Notes: generated by a model not told the origin, from the letters alone. Shown: positions 22,646 through 41,705, counted from the stretch's first letter. The stretch is DNA of 64,000 bases from Dermacentor variabilis (GCF_050947875.1 NC_134569.1:37113277-37177276); one strand, 5' to 3'. Numbers and translations are program-made.

Positions 22646-23290
22646 TCAAAATTGCGAGGCTGGCAAATCGTTTTCAATTGGTTTAGATAAACGAGCTAAG
22701 GAGGGGGTCAGGTTATTCCATTCTCTGATCGCCATGGGAAAAAACGACAATCTGAGGGTATCTGTATGGAATTTGTAAGACGCAAGGGTGTGGCAATGTT
22801 CTTGTGGGGGGTAGTTTTTGCTGTGGATTGCTTAATATAACGGGACATGTTTATATTAAGGTGGTTGTGTAATAGTTGGTACATTACCTTTAAGCGTGCC
22901 GATTTCGACTAGTTCTCTTACGGTTAGTAATACAGCCTTCTTAAGCAGTACTGTAAGCGAATCTGTTCGGTTAAATTTGTTAAAAATGACCCTAAGCTCT
23001 TTTCTTTGAACTCCTTGGAGCTTGTTGTTTAGTTTTTTTTCTGTACAAGAACCAATCAGCGTTTCCGTATTCCAGGATCTGTCTGATAAGCGTATTATAG
23101 GCCAGTAACTTTGTGTCTGGTGGTGCTAGCTGTAAGCGTCTCTTTAGTAAAAGCAGTCTTTTTAGTGCAGATAATGTGATGCATTGAATATGAGAATCCA
23201 ATCGTAGATCTTATGACAAATATGACACTAAGTATTTGTGCTCCTTTAGACAGGTTAGTTGAATTAATGGTATAATTAAAGCTGAACTAA
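22646..23290 (-). pseudogene. CR1-like LINE, RT C-terminal region
   Basis: On the minus strand, in three frames, the peptides NYTINSTNLSKEHKYL, LRLDSHIQCITLSALKRLL, LAPPDTKLLAYNTLIRQ and ILEYGNADWFLY are followed after a frameshift by QRKELRVIFNKFNRTDSLTV, and by FFPMAIREWNNLTPS near 22700-22730. This order (YLG-like, KLLAYxTLIRPILEY, QRKAxRFIxNKY, FFPRTIxEWNxLP) is the conserved tail of CR1/L2-type reverse transcriptases. The frame ends in TGA at 22646-22648. It is broken by at least one stop and one frameshift and lacks the catalytic core. The 3' end is probably within 22430-22640, next to the Gypsy LTR. Confidence 0.82.
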
Positions 23291-23330
23291 AGTTTTTTTC
23301 TAGTTATGGGTAACAGAGCGGACTTTATTT

Positions 23331-25394
23331 CGTTAATGTGCATTTGCGAGTCACTGCACTACACTACAACTGCCCCGTTCTATCATGGATCCAAACCAAC
23401 TAGCCCGCCAATGTGCTTTATCTAAATTAACCAGCACTGTGTCACGCGGGCACAGGTAAACATGAAGAAATCTCGCTTGATGAGCGTGGAAACTCGCTGT
23501 CAAAGTTCTGTAGCGATGAATCGCGGCAGCAGCAAGCGAACGGACCTTCATGCATTTCTCGCTTCAACGCGAACGAAGCTTGAAAAGCACAGCGCATACG
23601 AAGCTACCGGCACAACGCGCTCTCTGCAGACATCGCAGATCGCTTTGAAGATGAGCCCCGCGCGGGCGAGCACTTTCGCGGGCGCGCAGATCGCTTTCGA
23701 GACACGAGCGCCGGAACGCGTCTCTACGGCGTCCGCCAAAGGCGTGTACTACGGCGGCTGTGATTCGCGGGGCCAACACCGTAGTAGACGTCGCGGTTGT
23801 CTCCACTCTGTACGAAGTGGCGGGCGAGGAGGAGGTAGAGGCACGCGAGCAGCCGCAAGAGAAGAACGCCCCTCCCCTCTCGCCTGAACCCCTTGCCTCG
23901 CGCCAGACTGGAGAGAGCACAATCGGGGCCGCGTTCCTCGCTCGCGCATGCGATATTGAACCGCGTTCGCCGGCTCACCCTACCAAGCCTTCACTCGCCC
24001 ATACAGCCTACGGCGCGAGGCGACGGTTTTATCGCCCTTGGACTTTGTAGGGAACCTCACGGCGACGCCGACGGCAGAAATGCGCCTGAAGTGTTCATAT
24101 ATTTGCTATCGCAATAACAAAGAAACAAGACAGCATTCTTAACTGGAGTTTTGATCAGCTCGACACGCCAAGCAACGCCAACTTCATGGCAGCGCTTGCG
24201 GATACTCTGCGTGATTGGGCAGCACGAGTGGTCATACAGCTTCAGATGACGGACTCTAGCTTCGAAATAAGCGCTAAAGGTTGGTGTTGCGAATGTGTAC
24301 CGCATAAGGTTAACGCATTCCATCAAAGCAGCTCCCTCTGCTCGCAGAACCGACATTTGGCGTTGCTTAGGTTATCAATATTATGGAAAGCCTTCACCCA
24401 GGTTGTCCAAAAGTAGTATGAGCTCTTAAAGCAGCCACTCATTGCGACGAAGTTTTTTTTCATACCTGAACTCCTAAGCGACAACGCGCTCCCAAGCATT
24501 CCTTTTTCATCCTGTTAATGATGAAATATCAATACTCGAGTATTCAGGAAACTACAACTTCCTAAGAAGCTAATATCTGTGCCGGGTCAGTATGGTACTT
24601 TGAAAGAGACTTCGCCATCAGCTTTTCGTTTGCGTATCTTCTACGACCGTAATAAACATAAACGACGCTAGTATATATAACTTCCCACGGTGCACACATC
24701 TATTTATTACCTTTACACATCGCACTGTCTTTCCCGTTCTGCTTATGCTGATCGTACTGTTTGCATTGTTATAATTCGACACCAACAAAGTTCAAGGAAT
24801 TAACAGAAGCTATTTATTTTTACATCTCAACACATTTTTGGTTCAACACGCATCCGGCCCCGCATTTCTAAAAACAACCAGGTTACAAAACAACACCTTT
24901 GTGTTTGGGTCCGGCGTCACTGACGTCACCACCGACGTCTTCCAGGCAGACCAGGGCTGCCGTGATGGAGGCGTCTGCGTCCACCACATTTCCTAACCCT
25001 ACAACGCCGCACACATCCGAAGTTGAGGGCACGCAGGAAACAGAAGCCGGCAAGACTAAATATTCAACCGAATGGCTTGCACAGTCGTAGGCAAGCATTA
25101 TCAAGAAGTTGCAGTGTGCTGCCTCTATTTTGACATTCACTGCACCTGCTCATAAAGTGTCTTGCAGTCGCGAATAAACAAGACATATTCGTACTATGTT
25201 CCTTAATGAACGCAGTCCATATAATTTCAAAAACCAGTACACTACATTCACTAATTGTACAACGTGTGCACAAGATATGCTGAGTGCCGCACTGGTATAT
25301 CTTGAGTAGGAGAATGCTCCACAAGCTACCGTCATTTTGTACAAAGAAAATGCAAAACTGGCCTCACCGATTGCCAGCATGTGTAGTACTCCCC
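23331..25394. other. Unassigned region
   Basis: No gene recognised. 23460-24060 is GC-rich with the short internal repetition CGCAGATCGCTTT (23635 and 23687 area), so part of it may be an unnamed dispersed repeat. I could not tie it to a known family. Confidence 0.45.
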
Positions 25395-25512
25395 CTGGTG
25401 GTGTCTCTTTTACTTTTATCCTCTCTTTTACACTCCCCTAGCGCAGGGTAGCAAAATAAATAGTATGATCTCCTTAACCACCCTGCTATCTTTTTCTCTC
25501 TCTCCCTCTCGA
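25395..25512 (+). mobile_element. 3'-UTR-only LINE copy
   Basis: GCAGGGTAGCAAA at 25443-25455 and TTAACCACCCTGCTATCTTT at 25474-25493, followed by a CT-rich tail, align in order with the 3' UTR of the LINE at 53632-53700 and of the copy at 57890-57965. No coding part is present, so this is a strongly 5'-truncated insertion. No clear TSD. Confidence 0.6.
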
Positions 25513-27723
25513 TGAAGTCGAAAATTATTATTGCCATCACAGCCTGATTATTAAGTCTATGTAAGTGGTCAGGCGTCAATTGAGGCTGTTTAAAAGTAAG
25601 AGCAAAAATAAGAAGATCCGCATTATCAATCGCTTATCACTCTGATAACTCCAGCAAGTCTGTAAGGATGAGACGAGTGTGCCCGAGTTTTTCCTCTTTG
25701 CGGCCAATTAAAAAAAAAATGCGCTCTACGCAGTTTCGTATTGCTCGCTCATTATACTTCCCTGTGGCAGTAAATACCACGCTGTCCCCCTCATTACATA
25801 GCAGAGGTAGAACACAGCGGCTTATCATTCACAAGGATCAGGATCAGACCTGGTATAACGTGAGGACTGCATGATCGCGACCCGCTGATCCCAGTGCAAT
25901 AATGCAGGCGGAGCGTCGCTCGGACCACTTACGAAGCCCTAAAAGAAAAATAATGGGAATATAACCCCTATACAATATTGATTTGCTGCCCAGCTTTGCA
26001 TTTTCTCATAATCGCCATTTGCGATTATCCATCAGTTTGCACACGACACCTTTAATCTAGCATTCAGCAACGCATAACACTATAAGCTACTGTACAGCTC
26101 ATGACAGCGGTTCGAAAGCTTTAATCTAAAGCTGAAAAAAAAAACACTACAAGCATTCCTTTGGCTACTATCTTCCGCCCATGAGTTCTCCGAACATTGC
26201 TCTTGTTTTTACTCCTTGGCCGCGGCCATCTATAAGCCAAGTCGTACGTAGCATTAAGCGGTTAGAAGGACAAGCAGCGCAAGCGTTAATGAAAGTTTTA
26301 AGGCAGCAATAAAGCTCACTTACGGTTCTGTTTTATCCTTTTATTCTTATTTTATCCTCCGCTGCGCCGTCCGTTCGGGCGCGCCGGAAGGATATGAACT
26401 GAGACAGGGCAACGAGTGTGAGCGGGCGGGCAGGAAAGGCGAGTTTTGTTCTTTTAATTTTTTCCCCCTTCTTCGTTTTGCAGCCTGCCCACAGCCGGGC
26501 GCAGTGCTCGTCGAGAGAGCGGCCTGTCTCGGGCGTGATGTAGTGTCGCAATACCCGTGTCGAAGGGTGCCTTTGGGCACTGTTAAGTTATTCCGTACGA
26601 TGGCCATTGGCCGAGCGTTCCCGAAGAAGAAGCTGTCCGCCTTCGCGTCTCGCCTCGCTGACGTACAACACCACAAATTACGAGCCGCCAGCTCGCGGAA
26701 TTTCACTCTGCGCTGCCGGACCGCGCCTTCTGGGAGCCCCCCGTGCCTCGGCCGTGGGCGCTGCCGCGTCGCCTTCGTCTCGTCGTCGCCACCACCACTG
26801 CCGTCGTGCGATGAGAGAAGCTCCGTAGAATAAGGATTGTAAGAGGAAGGGAGGTCCGCGAAAATGATTCTTGCGCAAAGATCTCTGCGCTCTCTCACTG
26901 GTTCTTTTTCCTTCCTTTCCTTTTTTTTTTTTTTTTACTCTTTCCGCTTCCTTTTAGCTTTGATGTTCCCAAAGGCATTCTTGCTCTTTCCTTTAAGCTC
27001 TCGTGTTCGTACGTCTCCCAGCAGAGATTTGTGGGTCGCTCGTGTACTTTGCAGCCGGGTAGAAAAATAAATAATGACTGACAGCGCGGCGTGCGCGGTG
27101 CTGCGACGCGGTAGATGGCAGGGCGGCCATTCAGACCCTGTCTTCCGACGTGTTAGTTCAATAATGACTTACTCGCGTTGAGCAGAAAAAAAAATAGGGA
27201 ACGAAAAGAGTCTGATGCGCTGTGCGAAAATGACCGAGTCGGCCTCCTTTTCTTTTCTTTTTATTTCTATTTTATAGAGTGAACAACATTTCTCGTCCGA
27301 CTTCGGATTACTTTATTCTTTTAACGTTAACGATCGTTAGGTTTGAAGCGGCTAGGTAAAACACGCTGACTACAGTCGCGTTCTGTAAGCTTGTTTGTGC
27401 GCGCCTGACAAATGTGACTGAAATCACAACTATGATAAGAATAAGATGCGGCTTGCGAGCAGGCCCTGCGTTTCTGTCAGTCAAAGGCATATTAGCTCAA
27501 GATAAACTGTAAAGCATGAATGCACATGTCATTAAAGCAAAACTGCACATAGCTAGGGCTTTTCAGGTCAGGGTTCATTGCATTTGCATTCTCTTAAACA
27601 AGCGATAGCTTCAGGCATAATTCAGAATAAGGCGCCATTCATTCGAATTCCTCGTACATCGCGGAAATGACAGGCGAAGGTAGAGGAGGTGAGATAATCA
27701 GTGTTGAGTGTCGACCCCTCAGC
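25513..27723. other. No gene recognised
   Basis: 26350-26850 is GC-rich and carries overlapping open frames on both strands with low-complexity products; I do not regard them as genes. T runs near 26922-26937 are simple sequence. Confidence 0.5.
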
Positions 27724-27968
27724 TGTCAAAAAAAATAGATAAATTAGTCCTGGTGTTTTACGTACCAAAACCACGATCTCATTACGAGGAACGCCGTAGT
27801 GAGAAACTCCGGATTAATTTTGATACCTGGAGTTATTTAACGTGCACCTTTAGTTTAAGGGCACGAACGTTTTTGCATTTCGCCTCCATCGAAACGCGAC
27901 CGCCGTCGTAGGGATCCAACCCTTGACTTCGAGCGCCACGCGATGAGCACTGGACTACTGCAGCGGAT
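27724..27968 (-). mobile_element. tRNA-derived SINE, Ruka-like, minus strand
   Basis: Reading the minus strand from 27968, a tRNA-like head has its B box GGGTTGGATCCC (27911-27922), then a GGAGGCGAAATGCAAAAACG body, then the GGTTTTGGTACGTAAAACACC end near 27750-27775 and a short A/T tail. The 8-mer CCCTCAGC stands on both sides (27716-27723 and 27969-27976), probably the core of a mutated TSD. Confidence 0.87.
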
Positions 27969-27972
27969 CCCT

Positions 27973-28570
27973 CAGCCTTCGTCTGGCCGTTTCTACGCTG
28001 TACAGGGTATGCCGTACAAACAACACCAAATATCTGCCCTGGTGAACTCTTTCGAAGCAATCTTGGTAAGCAACACTCATCGCTAGCGCTACGCTGTATA
28101 GTTCCCCTGCTAAAGGCGAATAGGAAAGTTAGCTTGTACTACAATATGCATCGCTAGATATCGCGTCATATGAAAAAAGGTTTGGCCTCAGCTCGGCTAA
28201 ATACTTTTTGATAAAGCGAAGCTTGGCTGTGCAGGCAGAAAAACTACAATTACGAGACATAGCCTGGCGTGATATTATCGTTCTCTATTGTATGGAGGGA
28301 GTCAAATAATATGGGCTACCGGAATGTTCGGGCATCCCACAAACATAAAAAAAGATCCAGTTGTTAATAAACGTGAAAGAAAGTAAGAAAAAGAAGAAAA
28401 TCCCAAAGGAAAAGCGATGAAAGGACTAAACGCCACGTAATAATAACCGTGTAGTGCGACCTCACATTCCAAATGCCGACTTCGAAGATAGTATTAACAA
28501 CGCGAATTTTAAAAGCAACTGATCACATTAATGCGCGAACGACCAACCTATAAAATGCATGCGACAAGAC
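27973..28570. other. No gene recognised
   Basis: AT-rich spacer between the SINE and the inverted-repeat element. Confidence 0.6.
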
Positions 28571-28574
28571 AGTG

Positions 28575-29561
28575 ACCGCTATAACGTAAAACTATCCCAA
28601 ACTTTTCAATTCCAATTCTGCAATTACCCTCCGCGATAGGTCAAAAACTTTTTTGGACCCCCCCCCCCCCCCTTCACCTGTCTGTCACGCGACGTCACGA
28701 AAACAGCGATAGCTCAACATCTGATATGACGTGCACACACTAATTATGCATGATTCGACCGAACGAAAGAAAACAGTTATTTCTTATTCGACGCCTTTTC
28801 ACCACTAGCCCTCGGCTATTTTGGTCAAGAGTTTTCGGGCTGCACACACTTCACCTGCCTGTCACGCGACGTCAAAAAACCGCAAAAACTCACCGCGTCA
28901 TAGTGACGTGTATGCATTAAAGGTGTATTAATATGCCGAACATTACTGAATTTTCTTCTGAATAGACGCAGGCTGCCCCGTTCCGAAAGGAATAAAAGAT
29001 AGCTGCCGCCGATTACTCAGGCGCTGGCTACTCGCACCTGCTGGAGAGCATAGGTTTATTTGCGTGTAATAAAACTTTTTGCGTGGCCGTGTAACGTTTT
29101 CGAGCACTTTCGGCGCGTTTACAGCCTCGTTCTGCCAACTCTTCTTTGCTGAGGATCCATTTTAGCATCATTCTTAAGCTTCCGTTGCATGCCGCCGCGA
29201 TTGTCGACGAGCCACCGCAAGCTATGTAAGGTAAAGCGCACTAATCGCAGACGCCGGCAGCACCCTCTTCCTCCGGTTAACGATTTCAGTGCAGTGGCTC
29301 GGCCCCATCGAATCCCTCTCCACTTAAACGTGCTCCTCGCCTCTTGTGAGCCAATTAGATAAGACAAGCCGCTCAGGGCAGACAATGTCATTCGTTTTTC
29401 AAGCCAACAAAAGTGACCTCCTATGAACGAGGAGAGCATCTGATTGGTCCGTTGAGACAACCCTGCGGGTGACCGCCCGATGCTTGCGTCGGCGGTTACG
29501 CACATTTGACGTCAGTAGATTGGAATAAAAACATATTGGAATAGTTTTACGTTATAGGGCC
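28575..29561. mobile_element. Non-autonomous DNA transposon with terminal inverted repeats, about 1 kb
   Basis: CTATAACGTAAAACTAT at 28579-28595 recurs in reverse complement at 29541-29557. With the following CCCAA/TCCAA the match is 21 of 22 bases (28579-28600 against 29536-29557). Weaker symmetry continues about 20 bases inward (TCCAATTCTG against TCCAATCTACTG). The interior has no transposase frame. It holds two diverged direct copies of a module (about 28618-28740 and 28797-28935), each with CTTCACCTGYCTGTCACGCG and GACGTC. No target duplication could be read, so the superfamily is open. Confidence 0.72.
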
Positions 29562-32500
29562 CATTGTGGCAGAACTACAGCCATCGCAAATGTTCTAACA
29601 AATACGTAGCTGAGCTCACGACAGTGTGTACTTTATTATAGTTCACTGCATGCTAATAAATGTCGAATATGTCGCTAAGATCTTCATGATCCCCTTCGAG
29701 CAGCCCGAGGCCGTGCATATCATTATCAAGTGGGACTAATTTGTGCACAAGTTGATGTTATCCGGTAAAAAGATTGTGAAGCTTTCCAGTTACATGTTCT
29801 GTTTTCATGTTCTGTCAAAGCGATTTCCATTCGTAAATTCAGGGTCATGTCGGTCACATTCTTCATTAGAATTGGGAAGTATTCCTTCCCGCACGTTCCG
29901 ACATATGCTTTCCGCCATGCACGAGCAGCAGTGTCCTGGGAGAAAATAGTAAAATCTATGAACCTTGAGTACTGATAGACACACGTCAAGTTAGCGGGTC
30001 ATACTTTGAAAAAGGTAACCATGATTTTTCTACGGCGCATTAATCTATATTGGCACGGACGTCACTGTGCGTGGTGACTACCTAATATGAATCATTGTGC
30101 TCGTTAAAATCATCAGATTTCGAATAGGTTGCAGCTACTTACTGTTTCTTGGAGGGTCTCCGGAAACAATACATAGCATTTACACGTGAACATCATTGAT
30201 GGTAGTTACGCAGAGGCTGCCGATGAACACTTTGGCTCTCGTGTAAGCGCAGACCATGTTTCGGACGCCCTTTGCTTCGCCGTCTGTCATAGGTAACCGG
30301 ATGATCTCTTCAAGATTGTACGCAGTACGTATGAAGACGTGACAGGCATTCCGAGCATCTTAACGTGATATGCTTTCGCAAAACAAGGAAGTATTTTGTT
30401 TTTTTTACTGCGCTCTCGGCACAACTAGTGCACCTGTTTTTCTCTGTACCAAAACTTGCGACTCTGAGTTTTCTGAAGTGAAGAGTGCACACTCTAGACT
30501 GGAGAGGCTCGCAAGGCCCGGAACTACGCCAGCAAGTGCCTAGAGAAGAGCTTCCGGTTTTCGCTGCTTCGCAAGAAGCAGCGCATCGCCGGAAGTTTGT
30601 CGAAAGACGTGACAGCAACCGGTCGTGGACAAGGCGCTGCTTCTTCCTTGAATATCGAGGCAAATGCACCTCCGGGAGTAAGCAGACCAGGATAAAGTCT
30701 TTGCATCATGTGCAGCGTGTTTTCTTCTCGCGGTGATCTCGCATTTAAAGAAAGGGACTTCGGTCCGTATAAAGCGAAAAGGTCAGGTAGAGCGCCACGC
30801 ATTAGGCTTAGACATTTTGTGCCCTGGAAAGTTTTGTTTACGCAGCAATGCTGGAGGTTCGCTTCCTGCTTCATCCTTCAGTCTTGGAAACTCATCAGGC
30901 TATTAAGGCTTGCACTTCTATGAGAAATGTTGCTGGCTTCGTGGCTTGTAAAGAAACTCCTAACCTATATTTGATTTTGACGCGAAAATTGTGGTGCTTT
31001 TTAATGCAAGGTTGCGCTGGTGTTGCATTAAGAAAACATATGGCGTCCTTTTAGAATCTAAGGTCCAGCAGATATGAAAAGGAGACATCACTGACATGCG
31101 GAAAGTTTTCTTTGCTAAGAGATACCAAACCTTCCTATGCCACTGCAACGTTTATTCTAGGAAAGCTGAGGCATAACTGTCGTTGCCAGCAGCTAATGGC
31201 TTGTGTGCAAACATATATCTCGTCCTGAGATAAAAGCAATTAGGACTTGCGTGGATCTAAGTCGCTGGCGTCATTTCCTTCCCCTTGCTGTGTGAGAGGT
31301 GCTTTCGCGTAAGAACACAGGCGTCTGCAAGTAAAGTTCAGTTAGAGGCGTCACATGTGGCGTCTACCATCACGTAGTTCTTTGTTGACATTAAACACTA
31401 CATGCTGTAGTGCATCCAGTGCTATAATGTTGCTCCAATAAAGATAGTTATGAAAACAACTAAGTAAGGACTTTGCGAAGCTTACAAATAGTTTTTAAAG
31501 CGATAGTTGGTCTGGGCTTCCTCCTTTAATCGTTTTGCTGCCGCCGGTGCCACCGGTGTACGTCGCTGGAATCCCAGATTACCATGCCCCAATTCTTTTT
31601 TTTTATTATTATTGAAGCAGATCCCACGCACTGTGGGAACTGATGTTATGCAATGCATTTTCTTGGTAGCTGCCTACCAAGAATCGTTTGAGATTGCACA
31701 GAGCGTTACCGGATGGACCAACGTGTTTGTGTAAGACGAGCAGGTATGTGTCTGACACAAGCGTCTGCATGACGACAGCAGGAAGACGACGGTGACGACG
31801 ATCGTGTGACGGCCAACGGAATGATTTTTCCTCCAGCCGTTCGATGCGACCTTATGACATGCCTGTTGTTGGGTTCTACATAGGTACTGTATACGAACGT
31901 AAGCGAGAGAAACACGGATTGTGACGTAATCAGCAACTACGTGTTATACAATCGCACTTGCCTATGGGGATGCCACGTGGTCTATGTGAAACGACGATGG
32001 CATTTTCACTCTGGCGATGAAACGTGTAAACCTTCTCGGCCCGGGGCGATCATGAAGGCAGCACATGGTCGCAGTTTCCACGTTGGGTTCCCCACTACGA
32101 GCGAAGTACTGAAGAATGTGAGCCGATCCCGCCGCCGGTGCAGTCTGACACAGCGTCTCGAAGCACGAGCTGTCACGAAGAAAGCGCACGAGAAACTGTC
32201 ACTTGACGCGTGCGACAAACGCCTGAAATAGCTAGTCGGCTTTGTCACGAGAGGAGTATGCGCGCGATGGGGGCCTAGTGTTTAGAGCATTGAGATGCTG
32301 TGCTAGAAAGCAGAGGACAGATTTCACTGTCGGTCATGAATCTGTTTTTATTGCCGAGTTCCGAAGCGAGGCGAAACAGGAAACGTCTACCTATGTGTAC
32401 AGCGCAAAGTATCTAGAATGAGGCAAAGAATGCTTGTAGTTAATGAGTTGCAGTGCCGCGCGAGTGTGCCAGCTCAGGGCTAGCAGAATATTTCCAGTTT

Positions 32501-35196
32501 GATTCAGATTATACATCGCAACCACTTCGACGATGCTGGTGCAACGAATACTGCTCATATACGGTTGACCTCTTGAGCACCCCTTAAAATTATTCACTCG
32601 TGCCATGCTCTGCACCTTATTCATAAAGCGATGGCTAGGCGAAAGAATATGAAAGAAACCAGTGAGCGAAAGCCAGCATAAGAGAAAGGAGGGAAGAAGT
32701 CATGTCCCTCCGTTTCTCTCCCACGGGAGAATCTCACGTATATAAGAACGAAGAACTCAGAACAGAGACATCGTTAACTAAAGTTTTCTGCCTATTACCT
32801 AAAGGATATTGCTCGTGCGCATCGGAGAATATTTACTGCAACCGATATGGCACAGTACAATGCAACACTTACTGCGTATATTATTGCGCTAGCTCTCGCA
32901 TCACTGCTTTGCATTATATGTGAAACAGCTACGTTTTCAACTTATGTGTGCAAAAAAAAAAACATAAATATGTTTTAGTTGTGGCATCCAGCATTTTTTT
33001 TTTTCATTCTTAAGTGCCCAGCTCCATTACACTCGTCCAACAAAGAAAAGTAAACAGTTGCAAACATTTTACTATTACGGTTGGCAACCCCTGGCCTGGA
33101 TATCATTAAATAACCCCATACTTTCAGTAAATATCAACAAGTTAGAAAAGTTAGAGATGTTCGCTGCTTATCAATTGCTTGGCAGAAATTACGCCGCGAT
33201 ACTCAAGTGCAAATAAACAGCCTCTTCAGTGTAGCATTCACCCCAAATGTTCAGCTTTCGTCACTGCACACAGTATTAAACGTAGCACATATAAACGACG
33301 CCTAGGACAAAAGTAGCGACAAATAAAGGTAGCGAAAATCAAGCAAGCTACAACAAAACATCACTCTTTGTTCGAAAGTTCTCAGACGGGAATATATCGG
33401 CCGAGGGGGATGGAATCACGCTAGCGTCCAAGGAAGATTACACCGAGTATTATATGGATGTAGTGACGGCCGCAAAACAAGAACAATACACTTGAGCTTC
33501 AGCAGCACAGTGTATCAGGGCGTATGTCATAACTATTTCTGTGCACTGCTATGAACACTGCCTTTTTTGAAAGACACTCGTGCCCATATATGTGATCATG
33601 TATCTATCTCGTCCCTTCACGCCATTCGTCCTAATATATCACGTGACCATCGTTTGTTTCCACATAACGCACGTAAAACACCCAGAGAGTAAAGGAAGAT
33701 GCGTAGGGCCCAAGGAATCACCTTTCACAGAGCGCGGGATGTCAGTCCGATCAAGTGCTTCAAGGACAACTCTCTTGATATAGCGAGACATAGCATCCTC
33801 AAACTTGGCAGCATCGCAGAGGATGCTGCTGAACCTGAACACAATCTCAGCACGCTATATGCCTGTCATTGATTGCATGCCAATGGCAAAGAGCGCGTGC
33901 CCACTCTGCTGCCCGTGTGGGAGGGGACGAGCCAATAAGAAACCACGGCGTGCTTCCAGTCTTCGCTCTTCGCTCATTGTGCACCGCCGGATCAAAAGAC
34001 GCCCGCGCCACGCCCTCCTCCCAAACGGGATGGCAAAAGTAAGCGGTGCTTCGCGTGACGCCAACAATGGTAGGCAGGTCAGCCTCTAGAGAAAATAGTG
34101 GCCCGCTTTTCCGCGTCTGAGTACAGCCCCCCGATCGACTATCACGGCCGCCTTGTGCCAAACGTATTCTTTTATGTTTCTCTTCACAAACTTGTGAGCG
34201 TTCTATTGTGTATGGCGCCCATGCATAAGAATACTCGAATTGTGACTGGATGAACAACTCCAGTTCGAACGACGGCCTATATTTACTCACCAAATACGTC
34301 CCCGGACATCCAGTGGACATACAGGACACACGGGTGGAGTCAAGGGCCGAGACATTGCAAATGTCAAAGCCACAAAAAAAAGAAAAACCTGATATTTTAA
34401 AACCATGCCGTTTGAGTCAGGGCTAGCACCGTAGCCACCTACGTCACCTAAGTGCTAGAGGAAAGGAATCGAATAAAAATAGAGCGAGCATCACTGTTGG
34501 TTTGTAGGTAACTGCATGTCCTACGGGACGTTCTAAAATTGTTACTATTTGTCAGAGCGAATTTACGTCTTGTTTACAAGCACCGGAGATCTTATTTCTA
34601 GACATAAATGGCCCTCCAAATCTAAGTAAGTTTCTTTGTGGGATTGGAAGAACGTACTTTCTGTTTGTCCGTTTATTTGTTTGTGTGGTGTGTTTTTCTT
34701 AACAGTCTGTGACTAGAGGCATTTTTATGTGCGTGTTCGTATACGCGTGCGTGACACCACCGAGGTTTTCGTCTAGCAATGCCAGTGGTTTCACCGACAA
34801 GGGGGGGGTCCCCTATTTTCAGCCTGCTCTTTGCTGCATGGTAATGTACAGACCCGACGCTTCGTTCCGCACTCTGTTCCACTGACTAACCTGAACGGGG
34901 ATCGAATGAGACATTTCGTGTTATTTACGCCCCAAGAACACGCCTTTGGGAAACAGTGGCCGAAGGTCGACAGTGACCAGACGTGCGCTATCATGGCTCC
35001 CGAGGCTAAGTGCTACTCCCATGCGCACTCGCCGAGTCATCCCAGAATTTAGTTCTGGGTCCTCAATATTCTCTCTTTAGTTTCTGTGGAAAAGATTCTG
35101 GTCAAATTTCTTTTATTAGACAGGATTATTTACGCAGGATGTCGGTAGATCACGGAGGAAAAGAAAATAAATCTCCGCCTCTACCAGTCCGCGCGT
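29562..35196. other. Unassigned region
   Basis: Apart from the satellite fragment at 31612-31690 I see no gene or clear element. A short minus-strand peptide near 30480-30540 (SRVCTLHF) recalls the middle of a THAP zinc domain, but the rest of the domain is not there. Confidence 0.45.
31612..31690 (+). repeat. Fragment of the dispersed repeat also at 44755-44835
   Basis: AGATCCCACGCACTGTGGGAACTGATGTTATGC-type sequence followed by GGTAGCTGCCTACCAAG parallels AGGTCCCACGCCCTGTGAGAATCCATGTTATCC and GGGAGCCTACCAAG at 44771-44833, in the same order. At 44.8 kb this is followed by the 148-bp tandem repeat; here it is not. Confidence 0.6.
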
Positions 35197-40985
<5,789 letters not shown>

Positions 40986-41117
40986 AACATACACTCCAAC
41001 ATCCCGTCCAACACGCACTGTAGCATCCGCTATAACATCTCCTCTAACATCCACTGTAAGATCTCCTCGAACAACCACTCTAACATGCGCTGTAACATCC
41101 AGCCCAACATCCACTCT
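40986..41117. repeat. 12-bp minisatellite, 11 units
   Basis: Eleven consecutive 12-base units, each beginning AACAT or a one-base variant (for example AACATCCACTCT, AACATCCACTGT, AACACGCACTGT), run without any insertion or deletion. Because 12 is a multiple of three, both strands stay open: the plus strand reads Ser-Asn-Ile-His-like tetrapeptides (72-codon frame 40941-41159) and the minus strand reads Asp/Arg/Val-rich tetrapeptides. No evidence of translation. Confidence 0.93.
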
Positions 41118-41704
41118 ACTTCATGTAGTTCACTACTAGCGATTACCTGCAGTGGCTAATGCAAATGACAGGTCGACAGCGAGCTCTCCGCCTGTATATT
41201 TGCGTATCTCACCCCTTAAACACTGCAAAACCTTCCTGCTCGTGGACTTCCGTGCCTCACTGCAAGATAGCCTGATGGAGCAGGGTTGTGCAAGAAGAGG
41301 AAGGGCGACCGCAAGAACCACGCCAGATGATGTTCGGCGACCTGCACAGCACCCGGCCCTTACGAAGGGTTTCGCTTATCGCTTTCCAAAGTGCCCGGGT
41401 CATCGCTTTGATTTCCGTATCAGAGGCACCTTCGCGTAAGCTCCTGCATATATACTAGCGAGCTTGCGCGATGCGTTGCGCAATCCTCGTTCTGATGCAG
41501 GTATACATTAGCAACATGGAGCGCAGGTCCGAGCTCTGTACAACCAAGAAAAAGGAAAGGCTCGTGGAATATCATGGTACTTGCCCGTAAATTGGCATAG
41601 CAAACTCGACAAAGGCTAGTTGTAGACAGCACACTTTAGGAGGCCGCGGTCGAAATGACCTGACTTAGCACCCAACATTTTTACCGTGATCTTCCAAGTT
41701 TCAA

Positions 41705-41705
41705 T

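Noticed and set aside
30310..30874. Minus-strand peptide SRVCTLHF considered as a THAP domain
   Set aside because: Only the central Cys-x2-His-like part is present; the N-terminal Cys pair and the Trp/Pro landmarks are missing in all frames.
32262..32345. tRNA-like stretch (CCTAGTGTTTAGAGC then GTCGGTCATGA)
   Set aside because: No convincing B box or cloverleaf, and no SINE body behind it.
40986..41117. Regular short repeats considered as a CRISPR-like array
   Set aside because: Units are contiguous 12-mers without spacers; this is a minisatellite in eukaryotic DNA.
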